Source of the DNA: an uncultured Clostridia bacterium
GTDB lineage: Bacteria > Bacillota > Clostridia > Christensenellales > Aristaeellaceae
Length of the DNA stretch: 32,970 bases
Assembly (NCBI GenBank): GCA_946414315.1
Contig: CAMKNZ010000022.1
Span: 1-32,970, forward strand
Direction of reading: 5' to 3'
This document shows, piece by piece, positions 30,976 to 32,970 of this stretch (positions within the stretch are counted from its first letter, which is position 1; every line of letters begins with the position of its first letter). Both the position numbers and the translations under genes were made by a program. The notes under the pieces are model-generated. The model saw only the letters and a list, made by a program, of their open reading frames with translations. It ran no database searches and was not told where the DNA came from.

Positions 30976-32043
30976 TTACTCGTCAGCGCGGAACGCGTAG
31001 ATCGTGGTTGTGTCGTACTTCTCACCGGGCCGCAGGATCGTCGTTCCGGGGAAGTTCGGATGGTTCGGATCATCCGGGCAATGCTGGGTTTCCAGGCAGA
31101 ATCCGGAATAATGGCCGTAGTCCATGCCTTCCTTGCCGCCCTTCACATCCAGCGTGCACGCCGTGTACAGCTGGATCGCGGGCTGGTCCGTCAGCACTTC
31201 CATATACCGGCCGCTTTCCTCGTGCCATACGCTGGCGGCGGCGCCCATGGCCTCGCCCTTGCGCAGCACGAAGTTGTGGTCGTAACCGCCCGCCGGGATC
31301 ATCTGGGGGCAGGTTTCATACACTTCCAGGCCTTCGCCGATCAGCAGGCCGTCCCGCAGGTCCAGGGGCGTTCCGACAACGGGCATATAATCGCCCGTGG
31401 GGATCAGTCCGCTGTCCACCTTGGTGATGACGTCCGCGTCGATGGACACTTCGTGGTCCTTCACCGTGCCGTGCTTGTGGCCGCCCAGGTTGAAATAGGT
31501 ATGGTTGGTCAGGTTGCACAGGGTGGGCTTGTCCGTGGTGGCTTCGTACCGGATGATCAGGTCGCACATATCGTTCCAGGTATAGGTGACCGTCACGTCC
31601 AGGTTGCCGGGATAGTTTTCCTCGCCGTCCGGGGAAACCCGGTGGAAGGAAACGGAATCCTCATGCTCGCCTTCCTTGGCGGTGCCGGTCCAGAAGTGGG
31701 CGGAGAAGCCCACTTTGCCGCCGTGCAGATGGTTCACGCCGTGATCGTTCAGGGCCACCTGGTATTCCTGGCCGTCAATGGAGAACTTGCCGGCGCCGAT
31801 GCGGTTGCCGTAGCGGCCGACCGTATCACCGAAGCAGCCGTGGGGTCCGATATAGCGGTCCAGGGAGTCAAAGCCCAGTGCCACGTCGTCCATGTTGCCG
31901 CCCGCGTCCGGAACGACGATGGAAACGCAGATCGCGCCCCACTCCATCACGGTCACGGAGGCGCCCATGGCGTTGGTCATCGTAAACTTATGAACATCCT
32001 TACCCTTGGGAGACTTGCCCCAAACTTCCGTTTTGATAGACAT
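30976..32043 (-). CDS. galM: Aldose 1-epimerase (galactose mutarotase)
   Basis: The product has 355 residues. Signature elements: GRYGNRIGAGKFSIDG, NDHGVNHLHGG with the first catalytic His region, TNHTYFNLGGH with the acid His, YDHNFVLRKG, and SGFCLETQHCPDDPNHPNFP with the catalytic Glu. It interconverts alpha and beta anomers of hexoses such as galactose or glucose in the cytoplasm; no signal peptide is present. GGAGGCGG precedes the ATG. It lies 13 bases downstream of nrdR, likely by read-through, and the xylulokinase-like gene further upstream also concerns sugar use. Confidence 0.95.
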   Translation of the reverse strand: MSIKTEVWGKSPKGKDVHKFTMTNAMGASVTVMEWGAICVSIVVPDAGGNMDDVALGFDSLDRYIGPHGCFGDTVGRYGNRIGAGKFSIDGQEYQVALNDHGVNHLHGGKVGFSAHFWTGTAKEGEHEDSVSFHRVSPDGEENYPGNLDVTVTYTWNDMCDLIIRYEATTDKPTLCNLTNHTYFNLGGHKHGTVKDHEVSIDADVITKVDSGLIPTGDYMPVVGTPLDLRDGLLIGEGLEVYETCPQMIPAGGYDHNFVLRKGEAMGAAASVWHEESGRYMEVLTDQPAIQLYTACTLDVKGGKEGMDYGHYSGFCLETQHCPDDPNHPNFPGTTILRPGEKYDTTTIYAFRADE

Positions 32044-32056
32044 ATTTCCGCCTCCA

Positions 32057-32515
32057 TCACATCTTCTCGTCGACCAGCTTTTTCAGCTCGTTCATGAACG
32101 TTCCGACGTCCGTGAACTTCCGGTACACCGCGGCGAAGCGCACATACGCGACGTCGTTCAGTTCCTTCAGTTCGGACATAACCATATCGCCGATCTTCTC
32201 GCTCTGGATCTCTCCGTCCATGGAAGCATAGGCCTTCTGCTCCACGCGGGTCACGATCTCGTCGATCTGCTGCATGCTCACCGGCAGCTTGTCGCAGGCA
32301 TGCAGGATACCGGCCTTGATCTTCTGGCTGTCAAAGCTTTCCCGGCGGCCGTCCCGCTTCACCACAAACAGGGGGCTCAGTTCCACCTTCTCATAGGTTG
32401 TAAACCGTCTGCCGCAGTTCGTGCATTCCCTTCTGCGCCGGATGCTGTTTCCGTCATCCGTCGGCCGGGAGTCAATGACCTTACTGTCCAGACAGCTGCA
32501 ATACTGACACTTCAT
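32057..32515 (-). CDS. nrdR: Transcriptional repressor NrdR
   Basis: The product has 152 residues, the normal length. The N-terminal zinc ribbon is MKCQYC, then ECTNCGRRFTTYE, and VIDSRPTDDGNSIRRRREC is family-typical. An ATP-cone domain follows with VVKRDGRRESFDSQKIKAGI and YVRFAAVYRKF. NrdR senses ATP/dATP and represses ribonucleotide reductase genes, which are not in this window. TTTGGAGG precedes the ATG. A clear NrdR box is not seen in its own upstream region. The gene is followed by galM, which is not a usual functional partner. Confidence 0.97.
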   Translation of the reverse strand: MKCQYCSCLDSKVIDSRPTDDGNSIRRRRECTNCGRRFTTYEKVELSPLFVVKRDGRRESFDSQKIKAGILHACDKLPVSMQQIDEIVTRVEQKAYASMDGEIQSEKIGDMVMSELKELNDVAYVRFAAVYRKFTDVGTFMNELKKLVDEKM

Positions 32516-32581
32516 CTGTAAACCTCCAAAGTCAAACTAAATATGATACTCAATTTTTCAGCGTTCCCTCTCTTCGTCAGC

Positions 32582-32683
32582 GGGCATGTGGGGCGCAGCC
32601 CCACCACTAACTGTTCCCCGTCCCCGTTTCAACCAAGCGACAAACTCATATTGCTGCAAAGCGGGGAAGGGGGCAGGGGGAAA
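32582..32683 (+). repeat. Structured dispersed repeat, copy 2
   Basis: This ~102-bp element matches 13543-13646 in the first, second and last blocks and differs in the ~35-base middle. The hairpin GTGGGGC-GCA-GCCCCAC (32588-32604) is identical. CCCCGTTT pairs with AAGCGGGG, where a U-G pair replaces the U-A pair of copy 1. It lies 3 bases beyond the stop of the minus-strand xylulokinase-like gene. Confidence 0.8.
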
Positions 32684-32686
32684 GGG

Positions 32687-32970
32687 TTAATCTAATTTGC
32701 CAAGCTCCTTATAAAGTTCTTTATTGGCTTTATAAAGTTCAGTAAAGACTTTATACACCTTCGCGTACTTCGGCACATTCTCCGCGATCGGATCCTGTGC
32801 GGGATTGACCTTGATCATCGCGCGGCACGCCTCCTGCACACTGCTGTACAGTCCTGCGCCGACGCCGGCCAGGATCGCCACGCCCAGCGCGGGACCTTCG
32901 GTATTCACCGTGGTGGCCACGGGGCAGTTCATCACGTCCGCCAGCATCTGCCGCCACAGGGGGCTCTTTC
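32687..32970 (-). CDS. xylB: C-terminal part of a xylulokinase-like FGGY carbohydrate kinase (5' end outside window)
   Basis: The open frame runs in from the window edge and gives 93-94 residues. KSPLWRQMLADVMNCPV followed by EGPALGVAILAGVGAGLY is the hallmark C-terminal motif of FGGY kinases. The spacing and tail (VQEACRAMI, then a helical end KVYKVFTELYKANKELYKELG) fit xylulokinase better than glycerol kinase. It phosphorylates D-xylulose to enter the pentose phosphate pathway. The sugar-binding and ATP motifs are outside the window. A structured repeat lies directly beyond its stop codon. Confidence 0.8.
   Translation of the reverse strand, partial: KSPLWRQMLADVMNCPVATTVNTEGPALGVAILAGVGAGLYSSVQEACRAMIKVNPAQDPIAENVPKYAKVYKVFTELYKANKELYKELGKLD

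Noticed and set aside
1..32970. CRISPR arrays, rRNA genes, complete tRNA genes, insertion sequences with transposase, prophage genes
   Set aside because: I looked for regularly spaced repeats, conserved rRNA or tRNA motifs and transposase or phage motifs on both strands and found none that can be supported, apart from the broken tRNA-like end at 3160.

Overview
The window reads as chromosomal DNA of an anaerobic, low-GC-phylum (Bacillota, probably class Clostridia) bacterium with rather GC-rich genes. The basis is Shine-Dalgarno sites of the AAGGAGG type before most genes, gene families typical of Clostridia (BspA-type leucine-rich repeats, VanW, NrdR, DUF4256, ThrE-like split exporter, AmmeMemoRadiSam proteins), and several secreted proteins with Gram-positive signal peptides. 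The genus cannot be fixed from the sequence alone. A gut or rumen habitat is plausible but is inference.

Left part (1-3600): the tail of a Fic/AlbA_2-like protein, an intact DUF4256 gene, then a decayed cluster. The cluster holds the 3' part of a ferredoxin gene, a secondary-metabolism-type alpha/beta hydrolase with a TAA at codon 16, and an aldo/keto reductase with an in-frame TAG and no 3' half. It is followed by an AT-rich stretch with a tRNA-3'-end-like sequence and a strong terminator, which together look like an old integration scar. Next (3622-7416, minus strand) come a secreted leucine-rich-repeat protein, a secreted trypsin-like serine protease and a Nudix-HD fusion enzyme. At 7621-9998 (plus strand) there is an acidic secreted protein with 42-bp tandem repeats behind an unusually palindrome-rich promoter, and a secreted family-18 glycoside hydrolase.

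Middle (10022-23408): a tightly overlapping minus-strand operon of membrane flippase-like protein, GT4 glycosyltransferase, GtrA and a PlsC-like acyltransferase, which looks like a glycolipid or surface-polymer unit. Then come a chloramphenicol-acetyltransferase-fold protein with altered catalytic residues, an unknown secreted protein, and the two-gene ThrE-like exporter on the plus strand. A long minus-strand transcription unit follows, running from a TTGACA-17-GATAAT promoter through a VanW protein, an unknown secreted or anchored protein, a 2-hydroxyacid dehydrogenase, a fused MEMO-AMMECR1 protein and its radical SAM partner.

Right part (23409-32970): an unexplained, strongly folded ~290-bp GC-rich block lies in front of a plus-strand genome-maintenance operon (type IIA topoisomerase B and A subunits, YbaB, RecR, RmuC, and a small GlsB-like membrane protein). 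Convergent to it are galM, nrdR and the end of a xylulokinase-like gene.

The two most interesting non-coding items are the folded block at 23501-23790, which contains a possible pseudoknot and a long-range closing helix, and a ~103-bp structured repeat present twice (13543-13646 and 32582-32683), both times just beyond the 3' end of a minus-strand gene.
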